Source: an uncultured Eubacteriales bacterium (GTDB lineage Bacteria; Bacillota; Clostridia; Christensenellales; UMGS416). Taken from it: DNA of 64,000 nt. Below are positions 48,695-57,007 of the stretch, in pieces; the stretch's first letter is position 1, and every line of letters starts with the position of its first letter. The stretch covers positions 37,558 through 101,557 of the forward strand of contig UQLW01000007.1 of the NCBI GenBank assembly GCA_900542005.1, given 5' to 3'. Under the pieces are notes generated by a model, which was not told the DNA's origin, ran no database searches, and saw only the letters and a program-made list of their open reading frames with translations. Position numbers and translations under genes: made by a program.

Positions 48695-51148
48695 TTATTT
48701 CGCCTGCTCAAAGCGCAGCTTCGGCAGGTGCCAAATGGTATCGTTATACTCCAGGATCGTGCGGTCTGAGCTGAAGAAGCCCGACCGGGCCGTATTGATC
48801 ACCGCTTTCTTCCACCATTCGCCGGTCTCAGCGTAGGCCTGCTGCACCCGCTGCTGCACGTCCATATAGTCCGGCAGATCCTTCAGCACAAGATAGGGAT
48901 CCGCCATACCGCCGAAGTCGCCATAGATCAGGCCATGGTAAAGCTCGGGGAAGGTGACGCCCAGGGTGCCGTCGTTCATCTGCTCCATGGCCCGCCGGAT
49001 CTCCGGCTGGGTCTCCAGCACGTCATAGGCATGGTAGCTGTGGGTGCTATAGAGCGCGTCCACCTGGGCGGTGTTAAGCCCGAAGATAAAAATATTCTCA
49101 TCCCCCACCAGCTGGCCGATCTCCACATTGGCCCCGTCCAGGGTGCCGACCGTCAGCGCGCCGTTCATCATGAATTTCATATTGCCGGTACCGGAAGCCT
49201 CCTTGCCGGCGGTTGAGAGCTGTTCGCTGATCTCGGCGGCCGGAATCAGCAGCTCCGCAGCGGATACGCAGTAATTCTCCAGGAACACGACCTGCAGCAT
49301 TTTGCTGGCCCTGGGGTGCTTTGCCACCAGCTGCCCCACTGCGTTGATGAATTGGATGATCTGCTTCGCCCGCTGATAGCCCGGCGAAGCCTTGGCCCCA
49401 AAGATATAGCAGCGGGGTGTAACGGTATAGTTGGGATCATCGGCAATGCGGTTGTATTGAATCAGGATATGAAGCGCGTTAACCATCTGGCGCTTGTATT
49501 CATGCAGCCGCTTGGCCTGCACGTCAAAGATGGCGTCGGTATGCATCACCACCCCCTGGGTGCGCTCCATAAAGGCAGCCAGCCGCAGCTTGTTGGCCTG
49601 CTTAACCCGGGCATACTGCTCCACGAAGGCAGCGTCCCCGCTGTAGGGCTCCAGCTCGGAAAGCCGCGCCGCATCCCGCCGCCAGTTCTCGCCGATGGTT
49701 TCATCCAAGAGGGCGGACAGGGCGGGGTTGGCCTGCATCAACCACCTGCGGTGGGTGATGCCGTTGGTGATGCCGGAGAACTTTTCTGGGCTTACCAGGT
49801 TAAAATCCTTGAAGGTGGACTTTTTCAGAATCGCGCCGTGCAGCTGGGAAACGCCGTTGACGTGGTGGCTGACCCAAATGCACAGATTGGCCATCTGAAC
49901 CTGGTTATCCGCGATGATGGCCATCTTGCCGATACGGTCCCACTGGCCCGGGAACTGCTCCCACAGCCTGGCGCACTGGCGGCGGTTCATCTCCTCCAGG
50001 ATCATATAGATCCGCGGCAGCAGCGATTTAACCATATCAATGGGCCATTTCTCCAGCGCCTCGGCCAGGATGGTATGGTTGGTATAGGCAAATACGCCCT
50101 GGCAGATGCGCGCTGCCCGGTCCCATGCCAGGCCCTTCTCGTCCATCAGGATCCGCATCATCTCCGGAATCGCCAGGCCCGGGTGCGTATCGTTGATGTG
50201 GATGGCCACCTTCTCCGGCAGCCGGTCCCAGCGGGGGCCATAGGTTTCTTCAAAGTCCTTCAGCGCGTACTGCACCGAAGCGGAAGCAAAGAAATACTGC
50301 TGCTTCAGGCGCAGCTCGCGGCCGGCATAATGGTTATCCTCGGGATAAAGCACCTTGGAGATGACCTCCGCCAGCTCCTGCTCCTCCATGGCCCGCATAT
50401 ACTGGCCCTGGTTGAAGCTAGCCATATCCAGCTGCTTGGGCGACTGCGCCGACCACATCCTCAGCCGGTCCACATTCACGGTGTCATAGCCCACCACCGG
50501 CATATCATAGGGCACCGCCAGGACCGTGACCGGGTTGTGATGGCGGATTGTAAGCTGGCCCGAGGACCAATCCTCTTCGATCCAGCCGTAAAAGTGAACC
50601 GGGCAGGTTTGCTCTGGATAGGCGATCTCCCAGTCGTTGCCGTTGGCCAGCCAGTTATCGGCCAGCTCCACCTGCTGCCCATCCACCAGCTTCTGGCGGA
50701 AAAGCCCGTATTCATAGCGGATGGTACATCCCATAGCCGGCAGATCCAGCGTAGCCAGCGACTCCAGGAAGCAGGCGGCCAGCCGCCCCAGGCCTCCGTT
50801 GCCCAGGCCCGGCTCCGGCTCCTGCTCGGTCACGGCCGAAAGATCGACGCCCATCTCCTCGAGGGCCTGCCGGTAGGCTTTGGTGCTCATCAGGTTGATG
50901 ATGTTCTGATAGGTGACCCGGCCGGTCAGGAACTCGGCCGAGAGGTAGTAGAGCTTTTTCGCGCCCTGACGCTTACGCGCGCCGCGGGACACGGCCCGCT
51001 GCTCCATGACCTGGTCGCGCACGGTGAGCGCCAGCGCGTGGTAGATCTGCTGGGGCGTCGCGTCGGACACCTCGCAGCCATACAGATGGCGAAGCTTACG
51101 CTGGATGCTCTGCTTGATTTCTTCCGGTGTATAGTGGGATACCTGCAT
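48695..51148 (-). CDS. glgP: glycogen/starch phosphorylase
   Basis: The protein has 817 residues, full length for GT35. N-terminal KKLYYLSAEFLTGR and GLGNGGLGRLAACFLES are family motifs; IHINDTHPGLAIPEMMRILMD and ITNGITHRRWLMQ lie in the middle. The PLP-binding lysine is in EASGTGNMKFMMNGALTVGT (about residue 665-685), then DGANVEI. It degrades storage glycogen to glucose 1-phosphate. No other glg gene is nearby. GGAGG is upstream of the start. The 270 bp beyond hold only the neighbour's terminator. Confidence 0.96.
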   Translation of the reverse strand: MQVSHYTPEEIKQSIQRKLRHLYGCEVSDATPQQIYHALALTVRDQVMEQRAVSRGARKRQGAKKLYYLSAEFLTGRVTYQNIINLMSTKAYRQALEEMGVDLSAVTEQEPEPGLGNGGLGRLAACFLESLATLDLPAMGCTIRYEYGLFRQKLVDGQQVELADNWLANGNDWEIAYPEQTCPVHFYGWIEEDWSSGQLTIRHHNPVTVLAVPYDMPVVGYDTVNVDRLRMWSAQSPKQLDMASFNQGQYMRAMEEQELAEVISKVLYPEDNHYAGRELRLKQQYFFASASVQYALKDFEETYGPRWDRLPEKVAIHINDTHPGLAIPEMMRILMDEKGLAWDRAARICQGVFAYTNHTILAEALEKWPIDMVKSLLPRIYMILEEMNRRQCARLWEQFPGQWDRIGKMAIIADNQVQMANLCIWVSHHVNGVSQLHGAILKKSTFKDFNLVSPEKFSGITNGITHRRWLMQANPALSALLDETIGENWRRDAARLSELEPYSGDAAFVEQYARVKQANKLRLAAFMERTQGVVMHTDAIFDVQAKRLHEYKRQMVNALHILIQYNRIADDPNYTVTPRCYIFGAKASPGYQRAKQIIQFINAVGQLVAKHPRASKMLQVVFLENYCVSAAELLIPAAEISEQLSTAGKEASGTGNMKFMMNGALTVGTLDGANVEIGQLVGDENIFIFGLNTAQVDALYSTHSYHAYDVLETQPEIRRAMEQMNDGTLGVTFPELYHGLIYGDFGGMADPYLVLKDLPDYMDVQQRVQQAYAETGEWWKKAVINTARSGFFSSDRTILEYNDTIWHLPKLRFEQAK

Positions 51149-51365
51149 AAGAACCCCTCCTTATATCGAAGTCGGCCGGTGGCCGAAAGGTATACATAGG
51201 ATGCCGCAGCCTGATATTCCATGGTTGCAGTTGGCTTTTACTATATCACATTTTGACTTAAAGTTCTACTTTTATGCATGATTTTGCTGATTTTCTCTGT
51301 AATCCCCACGGCGTCAGGCCTCCGTATGGCTTATCATATGCATGGAGGCGCCAAAATGCATAAAA

Positions 51366-51399
51366 CGCGCCCCGGAGCATCGCTGCCCCGGGGCGCTTT
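51366..51399 (-). terminator. terminator of the amino-sugar operon
   Basis: On the minus strand GCGCCCCGG and CCGGGGCGC pair around a 12-nt loop and run into GTTTTA, 25 bp after the last gene. The rest of 51149-51365 shows no gene. Confidence 0.75.
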
Positions 51400-51422
51400 C
51401 CTATGCGATAGGCCCCCTCCGG

Positions 51423-52292
51423 CTATACAGGCTGCTCCCTGCCGGTGAGGTAGGCCTTTTCCAGCGCGTTCATCACCCTGACCGGCAGCAGCAGCTCCTC
51501 CATGGGCTGATCGGCCCGGCCTGTGCGCAGCATCCGGGCAAAATTTGCCGCCTCCAGGCTATAGCAGCTGGAGATATCGATCATGCTTTGCCGGACGCCC
51601 GCGGTACCGAAGGCAGCGGCTGAATACAGCCCCGTCCCCTCTATAAAGTGGCCGGTGACATCATAACCCGGATAGTGGAACAGGGCGGTCACCCGCCCCT
51701 CGCCCCGCAGGGCCGTCACCGAAGCCGGGCCATAGCCGAATATGGTCATGACGATCTCCACCAGATGGGAGGCGTAAAAATAGAAGCCGCCATAGGGATT
51801 ATCCAGATTCACCGGCGCAGATACCGCGCCTGAACGCAGCACGCCCAGCTCCCCGGAGGCTGCCGCCGCTTTCATTGCCAGCACGTCCGCCACATACTTC
51901 GTAGAGGAGCCGCCCACCACCGGCACGCCATGCCTGGCCGCCAGCTCCAGCAGCGCCCGGGCCTGCTCCCCGTCGTTGGCGATGGGCTTATCGATAAAGG
52001 CCGGCAGGCCCGCCTCGATAAAGGGCCGGGCATAGGGCAGATGGAAGGCCCCGTTACGGGCGGTTATCATGACCGCATCCACCCGCCCCAGCATATCCTC
52101 GGGCTGCTCGGCGATGAAGCCGATCCCGCAGGCTTCGGCCACCTTCCGGCTTTCCTCCCGGTCGGCGCCTCCGATGGCGGTAACCTCAAGGTCCGGATAC
52201 AATCCGGCCGCCTCCGGCTCCAGGCCGTTGAAGATCCGCGAAAAGGCCATCGCGTGGGAATTTTCCGATCCAATAATCCCAATCCTATACAT
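51423..52292 (-). CDS. Gfo/Idh/MocA family oxidoreductase (shorter copy)
   Basis: The protein has 289 residues. The Rossmann start is RIGIIGSENSHAMAFSRIF, with GSENSH in place of GxGxxG, and the EKP-type motif reads AFIDKPIAND. These NAD-dependent enzymes oxidise or epimerise sugars. The SENSH variant is seen in a subgroup tied to sugar catabolism. It overlaps the upstream oxidoreductase gene by 8 bp and is the last gene of the amino-sugar operon. Substrate unknown. Confidence 0.85.
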   Translation of the reverse strand: MYRIGIIGSENSHAMAFSRIFNGLEPEAAGLYPDLEVTAIGGADREESRKVAEACGIGFIAEQPEDMLGRVDAVMITARNGAFHLPYARPFIEAGLPAFIDKPIANDGEQARALLELAARHGVPVVGGSSTKYVADVLAMKAAAASGELGVLRSGAVSAPVNLDNPYGGFYFYASHLVEIVMTIFGYGPASVTALRGEGRVTALFHYPGYDVTGHFIEGTGLYSAAAFGTAGVRQSMIDISSCYSLEAANFARMLRTGRADQPMEELLLPVRVMNALEKAYLTGREQPV

Positions 52293-53370
52293 GGCGGCAA
52301 TCCTCCCTTTCCGGCATGGGGTTCTGCCGGTGGCACTCCTGGGCCACGGCGATCTGCAGCCGTACCTGCTGCGGCGTCACCACCAGCGGCTTGCCCTGGG
52401 TCAGGTGGTCATAGATGGTGGTATAGTAGCGGTAAACCGCGGTGGTGAAGGGGGTATCATCCTCGCCCGCCTTCCAGCTTTCCTGCTGCCAGGGCAGCGT
52501 TTCCCCGCAATAGGCCGGCGAACCGTCGGCATGGGCCAGCGGCGTCTTAATCAGATGCTGTTCGGGCGCCTCCTTCTCGTCGAACCACCGCCAGGCAAGC
52601 TCGGTCAGCGAGCCCTGCAGCCCGCCCCGCGTGCCCTGGATGTTATAGGTAAAGTTGGGATAGGCCTGGCAGGAGCTGATCTCCAAATCCACCAGCGGCT
52701 TGCCCGGGGCGGTCAGGATCAGCTTGACATAGTCCTCTGCGTCGCCAAAGACGTTGGCCCGGTCCATCCGGCACAGCACGCCGGGCATGTGTTCCCAGTC
52801 ATCCAGAAGATCCAGCGCCTGGTCCAGCGGATGAGGGCCGGTGTTATAAAGGTTCCCGCCTTTGAAATCCTGGCAGGTCTGCCAGTCCCAGCGGCGGGCA
52901 AACCCGGAAAAGGCGATGGAAACCTGCACCAGGCGCCCCAGCTTGCCCGATGCGATGACTTCTTTGACCTTCTGATAGTAGCTGGCAAAGCGGGACTGCT
53001 GAAATACAGCCAGCATTTTCCCGCTGCGCTTTGAGGCGGCGATCATCGCGTCCACCTCCTGGACCGTCGCCGCCATGGGCTTCTCCGTCAGCACTGCAAA
53101 GCCGTGCTCCAAAAGGTCGATGGTCACCGGGGGATGCAGGTAGCTGGGCAGAGAATTGACGACAAGGTCAATGTCATCCTGCCCGAAAAGCGCCCGGTAA
53201 TCGTCATACACCGCGCATCCAAAAAGCGCCTGCGCCTTGGCCCGGCGCTCCTCCAGGCGGTCCACCACAGCCACCACGCGGAAGCGCTCCCGGTCGGTCA
53301 GGAAATACTTCCCGTGGATATCCAGCCCGCTGCGTCCCTGTCCCAGGATGGCAACATTGATAGGCTTCAT
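52285..53370 (-). CDS. Gfo/Idh/MocA family oxidoreductase (longer copy)
   Basis: The protein has 361 residues from the ATG at 53370 with GGAGG upstream; the long frame to 53616 lies in the next gene. It shows VAILGQGRSGLDIHGKYFL (NAD motif), LPSYLHPPVTIDLL and LTEKPMA (the catalytic Lys motif), and GGNLYNTGPHPLDQALDLL (the active-site His region). It is likely to oxidise or dehydrate a sugar released in this pathway together with the shorter copy and the TIM-barrel isomerase gene. Confidence 0.88.
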   Translation of the reverse strand: MKPINVAILGQGRSGLDIHGKYFLTDRERFRVVAVVDRLEERRAKAQALFGCAVYDDYRALFGQDDIDLVVNSLPSYLHPPVTIDLLEHGFAVLTEKPMAATVQEVDAMIAASKRSGKMLAVFQQSRFASYYQKVKEVIASGKLGRLVQVSIAFSGFARRWDWQTCQDFKGGNLYNTGPHPLDQALDLLDDWEHMPGVLCRMDRANVFGDAEDYVKLILTAPGKPLVDLEISSCQAYPNFTYNIQGTRGGLQGSLTELAWRWFDEKEAPEQHLIKTPLAHADGSPAYCGETLPWQQESWKAGEDDTPFTTAVYRYYTTIYDHLTQGKPLVVTPQQVRLQIAVAQECHRQNPMPEREDCRHV

Positions 53371-53405
53371 CACGATCCCTCCTTTTTCATTGGGGCTTTC
53401 GCCCG

Positions 53406-54254
53406 CTATCGCCACTTTTTCATCGCGTCCATGCATTCCTGGCTGGCCGCGCGGCCGCCCTTGGAAAACTGGTAGCCGCCTGGCAGGCGCATCTCTTCCT
53501 CCGTCAGCGCCTCTCCCAGGCGGTAATGGGTCTCCAGCGACAGATACCCCCGGTACCCGTCCCGTTCCAGAGCCGCCAGCTGCCCGGGAAAATCCACCAG
53601 CCCCTCGCCCAGGCATACGGCCCTGGCATCCGCTCCCTTTCCTACGGCATCCTTGAGGTGTACATGGGCGATCCGGCCCCGCAGCAGGCCATAGCCCTCC
53701 GGATAGGGGCGCTCCCCCTCCGGATCAAAGGGAAGGTTGCCCGGATCCCATAGGGCCATGACCTCGGGCGCGTCCAGGTCGTCCAGAAAGCGCCGCAAAA
53801 GGCCTGCGTTGGTTGTCATCACCGCCGGCTCCGTCTCCAGGGCCAGGGTGACACCGGCCTCCCGCAGCAGCGGCAGGACCCTGCCATACCGTTCCAGCGC
53901 CTCATCCCAGCCCCCGGAGCCCTTCCAGAAGGCAAAGCCCCTAACCACCGGCGCCTGCCAGCGGACGGCCAGCTCCAGCGCCCGGCGCAGCCCCCCCAGG
54001 TGGCTTTCTACCGCGGCCCCATCGGATACGCCGCACTTGAAAAAGGGCAGGGCCAGGCAGCATATTTCCAGGCCGTACGCCGCCCGAACCCGATCCACGG
54101 CCTCGATATCGGCCTTGATCCATTCAAAGGGCCCCCGCCCGTTGATGGAGCGCAGCTCCAGGCCCGACAATCCGTTTGCCCTGGCAAAATCGGCCGCTTC
54201 CCACAGATCCTGGGATACCTCGTCGGTGATGACCGCAAGACGGCGCTCAGCCAT
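53406..54254 (-). CDS. xylose-isomerase-like TIM barrel epimerase/isomerase
   Basis: The protein has 282 residues from the ATG at 54254, overlapping the deaminase stop by 8 bp. It is an AP endonuclease 2-type barrel: ITDEVSQDLWEAADFARANGL, LRSINGRGPFEW, LALETEPAV (metal Glu), MALWDPGNLP (metal Asp), HVHLKDAVG (metal His) and YLSLETHYR (metal Glu). Such proteins isomerise or epimerise keto-sugars. In the operon it stands between the deaminase and the oxidoreductases. Confidence 0.86.
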   Translation of the reverse strand: MAERRLAVITDEVSQDLWEAADFARANGLSGLELRSINGRGPFEWIKADIEAVDRVRAAYGLEICCLALPFFKCGVSDGAAVESHLGGLRRALELAVRWQAPVVRGFAFWKGSGGWDEALERYGRVLPLLREAGVTLALETEPAVMTTNAGLLRRFLDDLDAPEVMALWDPGNLPFDPEGERPYPEGYGLLRGRIAHVHLKDAVGKGADARAVCLGEGLVDFPGQLAALERDGYRGYLSLETHYRLGEALTEEEMRLPGGYQFSKGGRAASQECMDAMKKWR

Positions 54255-55017
54255 GGTCGCGCTCCCACAGCGCCGCGCTGTCGGGGTCCAGATAGAGCCG
54301 GGCCTCCGGGCACCGGCGCAGGATCGAGGCCGGGCAGGCTTCGGATACAGGGCCCAGCAGCGCATCGCGCACAGCCTGCGCCTTGGTGGCCGCAGGCACC
54401 ACGCAGAAGATCCGCGTGCCCGCCGTCAGCGCCGGGATGGTCAGTGTCAGGGCCTGCCGGGGCACAGCCTCCAGGCGGTCAAAGCAACCATCATGCACCT
54501 GCTGCATCCGGCATTGCTCATCCAGCGTCACGAGCTTGACCTGGGCAGGATCATCAAAATCCGCCTCCGCCGGGTCGTTAAAGGCGATATGCCCGTTCTC
54601 CCCAATGCCCATGCAGACCACGTCCGGCGGGTCAGCCTGCAAAAGCGCCGCATACCGACGGCACTCCGCTTCCGGATCCTCCGCCTGCCCGTTCAGATAG
54701 TCCACCGCGCCGAAGGCTGCCCGGCCAAAGAGGGCCCGCCGCAGGAAATTCCCGAACCCCTGGGGCGCGTCGGGCGCAAGGCCCAGATATTCGTCCATAT
54801 GATAGGCGTGGATGCGGCTAAAATCCAACCCCGAGCCCACCAGCCCTTCCAGGAATTCATTCTGGGACGGCGCGGCGGCAAAGACCACCGAAACCCGCGC
54901 CTTGCGCTCCAGCAGCCGCTGGATATACGCTGCGGCGTCGGCGGCTGCCGCCCGGCCCATGGCCTGCCGGCTTTCCGCCCTGTATACGGTCAGATGCTCC
55001 ACCTGTTGGGTTTTCAT
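54247..55017 (-). CDS. nagB: glucosamine-6-phosphate deaminase-like protein
   Basis: The protein has 256 residues from the ATG at 55017 (ATGA overlap with nagA). It keeps VFAAAPSQNEFLEGL (phosphate loop), YHMDEYLGL (D75, ring-opening Asp) and H143. The catalytic motif, normally DGHIAFNEP, reads NGHIAFNDP: the Asp is Asn141 and the Glu is Asp148, a variant known from a NagB-like subgroup. It may deaminate amino sugar phosphates with altered chemistry. It works after NagA, which supplies the deacetylated sugar phosphate. Confidence 0.82.
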   Translation of the reverse strand: MKTQQVEHLTVYRAESRQAMGRAAAADAAAYIQRLLERKARVSVVFAAAPSQNEFLEGLVGSGLDFSRIHAYHMDEYLGLAPDAPQGFGNFLRRALFGRAAFGAVDYLNGQAEDPEAECRRYAALLQADPPDVVCMGIGENGHIAFNDPAEADFDDPAQVKLVTLDEQCRMQQVHDGCFDRLEAVPRQALTLTIPALTAGTRIFCVVPAATKAQAVRDALLGPVSEACPASILRRCPEARLYLDPDSAALWERDHG

Positions 55018-56210
55018 GGCTTCTCCTCCTGTCTGTCGTAAACACATTGCCCGCCTACCAGGGTTTTATCGACCCTGATCGCATCGTCAAAGATGACGAT
55101 ATCCGCGTCATACCCGGCCGAGAGCAGCCCCTTGCGGGGGATGCCCGCGATGCGCGCCGGCGTCAGCGTCATCATCCGCACCGCATCGCAGAGGGGGGCT
55201 CCCGCCTGCTGGACCATGGTGCGCACCAGCCGGTCGGCCGTGGCTACGCTTCCGGCAAAGGCCGACCGATCCGGCAGCTTGGCAACCCCGTCCTCCACCA
55301 GGCAGGCCTGCCCGTTGGCCAGGCTGCCCAGCAGGCTGGGGCCATCGCCCTGGCCGGCCGCCCGCATGGAATCGGTGACCAGGCACAGCCGCTCAGGCCC
55401 CAAAGACAGGTATGCCTGGCGCAGCAGCCGGGGCGGCACATGGCAGCCGTCGGCTATGATCTCCGCCGTCAGGCCCGGGAAAAGGTACGCGCTTTCCAGC
55501 AGGCCCGGATAGCGGTATCCCGCCCGCCGCGTAATGGTGCTCATGGTGCTGTACAGATGGGTGATGTGCGTATACCCGTTCTCCATGGCGGCCAGCACCT
55601 GCTCGTCGGTGGCGTCGCTATGGCCCATGGAGGCCAGGATCCCCGCCTCCCGAAGGGCGCGGCCAAAGGCCAACGCGCCGGGAAGCTCCGGCGCGGCGCT
55701 CCACCGCCCGATCATCCCCTGTCCCCGGCGCAGCAGGGGGCCATAGTGCCCAGGATCCGGACAGCGAAGGTACCGGGGATCCTGCGCGCCCTTCTGGTTC
55801 CAGGCAAAGTAGGGCCCCTCCAGGTGCAGGCCCAGCAGGGCCGCGCCGCCGGTGCCGCCGGAGCGCACCCCTTCATAGCAGGCAAAAAGCGTCTCCATCT
55901 CCTCATCGCTGGCGGCCAAGCTGGTGGGCATCAGCGCGGTCGTCCCGTGGCGGGCATGGGCCTGCGCCGCGCCGCAGAAGGCCTCTGCCGTACCGTCCAT
56001 AAAGTCATGGCCGCCTCCGCCATGGGTATGCAGATCGATAAAGCCCGGCGCCACATACCGGCCTGCCGCCTCCAGCAGGCGGCAGTACCTGTCGCTTGCC
56101 GTGTCCCGGGGGCCGGCCGCTTCGATCACACCGTCCTTGATCACCAGCTCCCAATCCTCCAGGATGCGGTAGGGGGTAATCAGCCGCCCATTTATGATCT
56201 TTGTCCTCAT
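55014..56210 (-). CDS. nagA: N-acetylglucosamine-6-phosphate deacetylase
   Basis: The protein has 398 residues of the amidohydrolase fold. Metal and substrate residues are H61-x-H63 (FIDLHTHGGGGHDFMDG), E131 (LHLEGPYF), the ASMGHSDAT segment, THLYSTMS and the catalytic Asp in VTDSMRAAG. It removes the acetyl group from GlcNAc-6-phosphate (possibly GalNAc-6-P). It begins within the TetR stop (ATGA) and ends within the next gene's ATG, so the genes are tightly coupled. Confidence 0.93.
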   Translation of the reverse strand: MRTKIINGRLITPYRILEDWELVIKDGVIEAAGPRDTASDRYCRLLEAAGRYVAPGFIDLHTHGGGGHDFMDGTAEAFCGAAQAHARHGTTALMPTSLAASDEEMETLFACYEGVRSGGTGGAALLGLHLEGPYFAWNQKGAQDPRYLRCPDPGHYGPLLRRGQGMIGRWSAAPELPGALAFGRALREAGILASMGHSDATDEQVLAAMENGYTHITHLYSTMSTITRRAGYRYPGLLESAYLFPGLTAEIIADGCHVPPRLLRQAYLSLGPERLCLVTDSMRAAGQGDGPSLLGSLANGQACLVEDGVAKLPDRSAFAGSVATADRLVRTMVQQAGAPLCDAVRMMTLTPARIAGIPRKGLLSAGYDADIVIFDDAIRVDKTLVGGQCVYDRQEEKP

Positions 56211-56842
56211 GTTACCTCCTCCTTTAGATCCGCCAGGAGCATGGCGGTGATCGCGGCGATCCGTCTGCGCTTTTCCCCTTCGTCCATCAGGTCCTTATGC
56301 ATCACCCGGCTCAAGGTATGCCGGTTGGAAAAGTAATTAAAGGTCAGGGCAAACAGCGACAAAAGCGCCTGCTCCTCGTCTGCGCCGGCCCGGAAGCGCC
56401 CCGAGGCCTTGCCCCGGGCGATAAGCTGGCTCATGGCCCGGCGCATCGGGTCCCGTACCTGGTGCAGATTTTTCGCGTCCATAAACTTGCCCCGGTGCAG
56501 GTTCTCCCACATGACCATCCGCACATAGCTGTCGTTTTCGGCCAGGAAGCGGAAGTATGCCTCCACCAGGGCGGCGATGGCCGCTTCCTCCTCCAGGTTT
56601 TCCAGCCCGGAAGCCGCCTCGCACTGGCCCAGGCGGGCATAAACAGCCTCCAGCACGGCCATATAGAGCCCTTCCTTGCTGCCAAAGTAGGCATAGATCA
56701 TCCGCTTATTGACGCCGGATTCCGCGGCGATCTCGTCGACCCGGGCGCCCGAAAGGCCCTTCTCGGCAAATACCGCTTCGGCCGCCTCCATAAGCCGCCT
56801 GCGCGTGGCCTCTGAACGGCCTTCCCCTCTGCCCTGCTCCAT
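56207..56842 (-). CDS. TetR family regulator of the amino-sugar operon
   Basis: The protein has 211 residues. Residues of about 10-58 are the TetR helix-turn-helix (RLMEAAEAVFAEKGLSGARVDEIAAESGVNKRMIYAYFGSK, cut here in two halves by its loop). The remainder is the helical ligand domain. It is the first gene of its own operon and has a clear operator over its start site, so it represses itself and the nag genes. The inducer is probably a sugar phosphate or amino sugar. Confidence 0.92.
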   Translation of the reverse strand: MEQGRGEGRSEATRRRLMEAAEAVFAEKGLSGARVDEIAAESGVNKRMIYAYFGSKEGLYMAVLEAVYARLGQCEAASGLENLEEEAAIAALVEAYFRFLAENDSYVRMVMWENLHRGKFMDAKNLHQVRDPMRRAMSQLIARGKASGRFRAGADEEQALLSLFALTFNYFSNRHTLSRVMHKDLMDEGEKRRRIAAITAMLLADLKEEVT

Positions 56843-56857
56843 AGAACCTCCAAGTAA

Positions 56858-56902
56858 GTAACTGTTTAGTTACATTCTATGTCCCGGGTTCCCCGCTGTC
56901 AA
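56858..56902 (-). promoter_or_regulatory. promoter and operator of the TetR/nag operon
   Basis: On the minus strand TTGACA (56897-56902) and TAGAAT (56874-56879) are 17 bp apart. The perfect dyad GTAACT-N4-AGTTAC (56858-56873) lies right after the -10 box, over the start site, the classical place for repression. Confidence 0.85.
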
Positions 56903-56931
56903 GCTTTCTTTCCAGATTTCCATGGGGCCCC

Positions 56932-56960
56932 TTGCGCGCCCCCGCGGCGGGAGGTACAAT
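56932..56960 (+). promoter_or_regulatory. promoter of the GH109-like gene
   Basis: TTGCGC (56932-56937) and TACAAT (56955-56960) are 17 bp apart, 47 bp before the start. The TetR dyad is about 60 bp upstream, so repression here would need another contact. Confidence 0.5.
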
Positions 56961-57007
56961 GAAAAAAGGACCAATGCCCGAGGGGCAGACAGTAAGGAGG
57001 ACGGAAA

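Noticed and set aside
49316..51199. 627-codon open frame on the plus strand
   Set aside because: It is antisense to glgP; an effect of high GC and codon bias.
55047..56336. 429-codon open frame on the plus strand, and a similar one at 53737-55041
   Set aside because: They are antisense to nagA, nagB and the isomerase gene, without family motifs.
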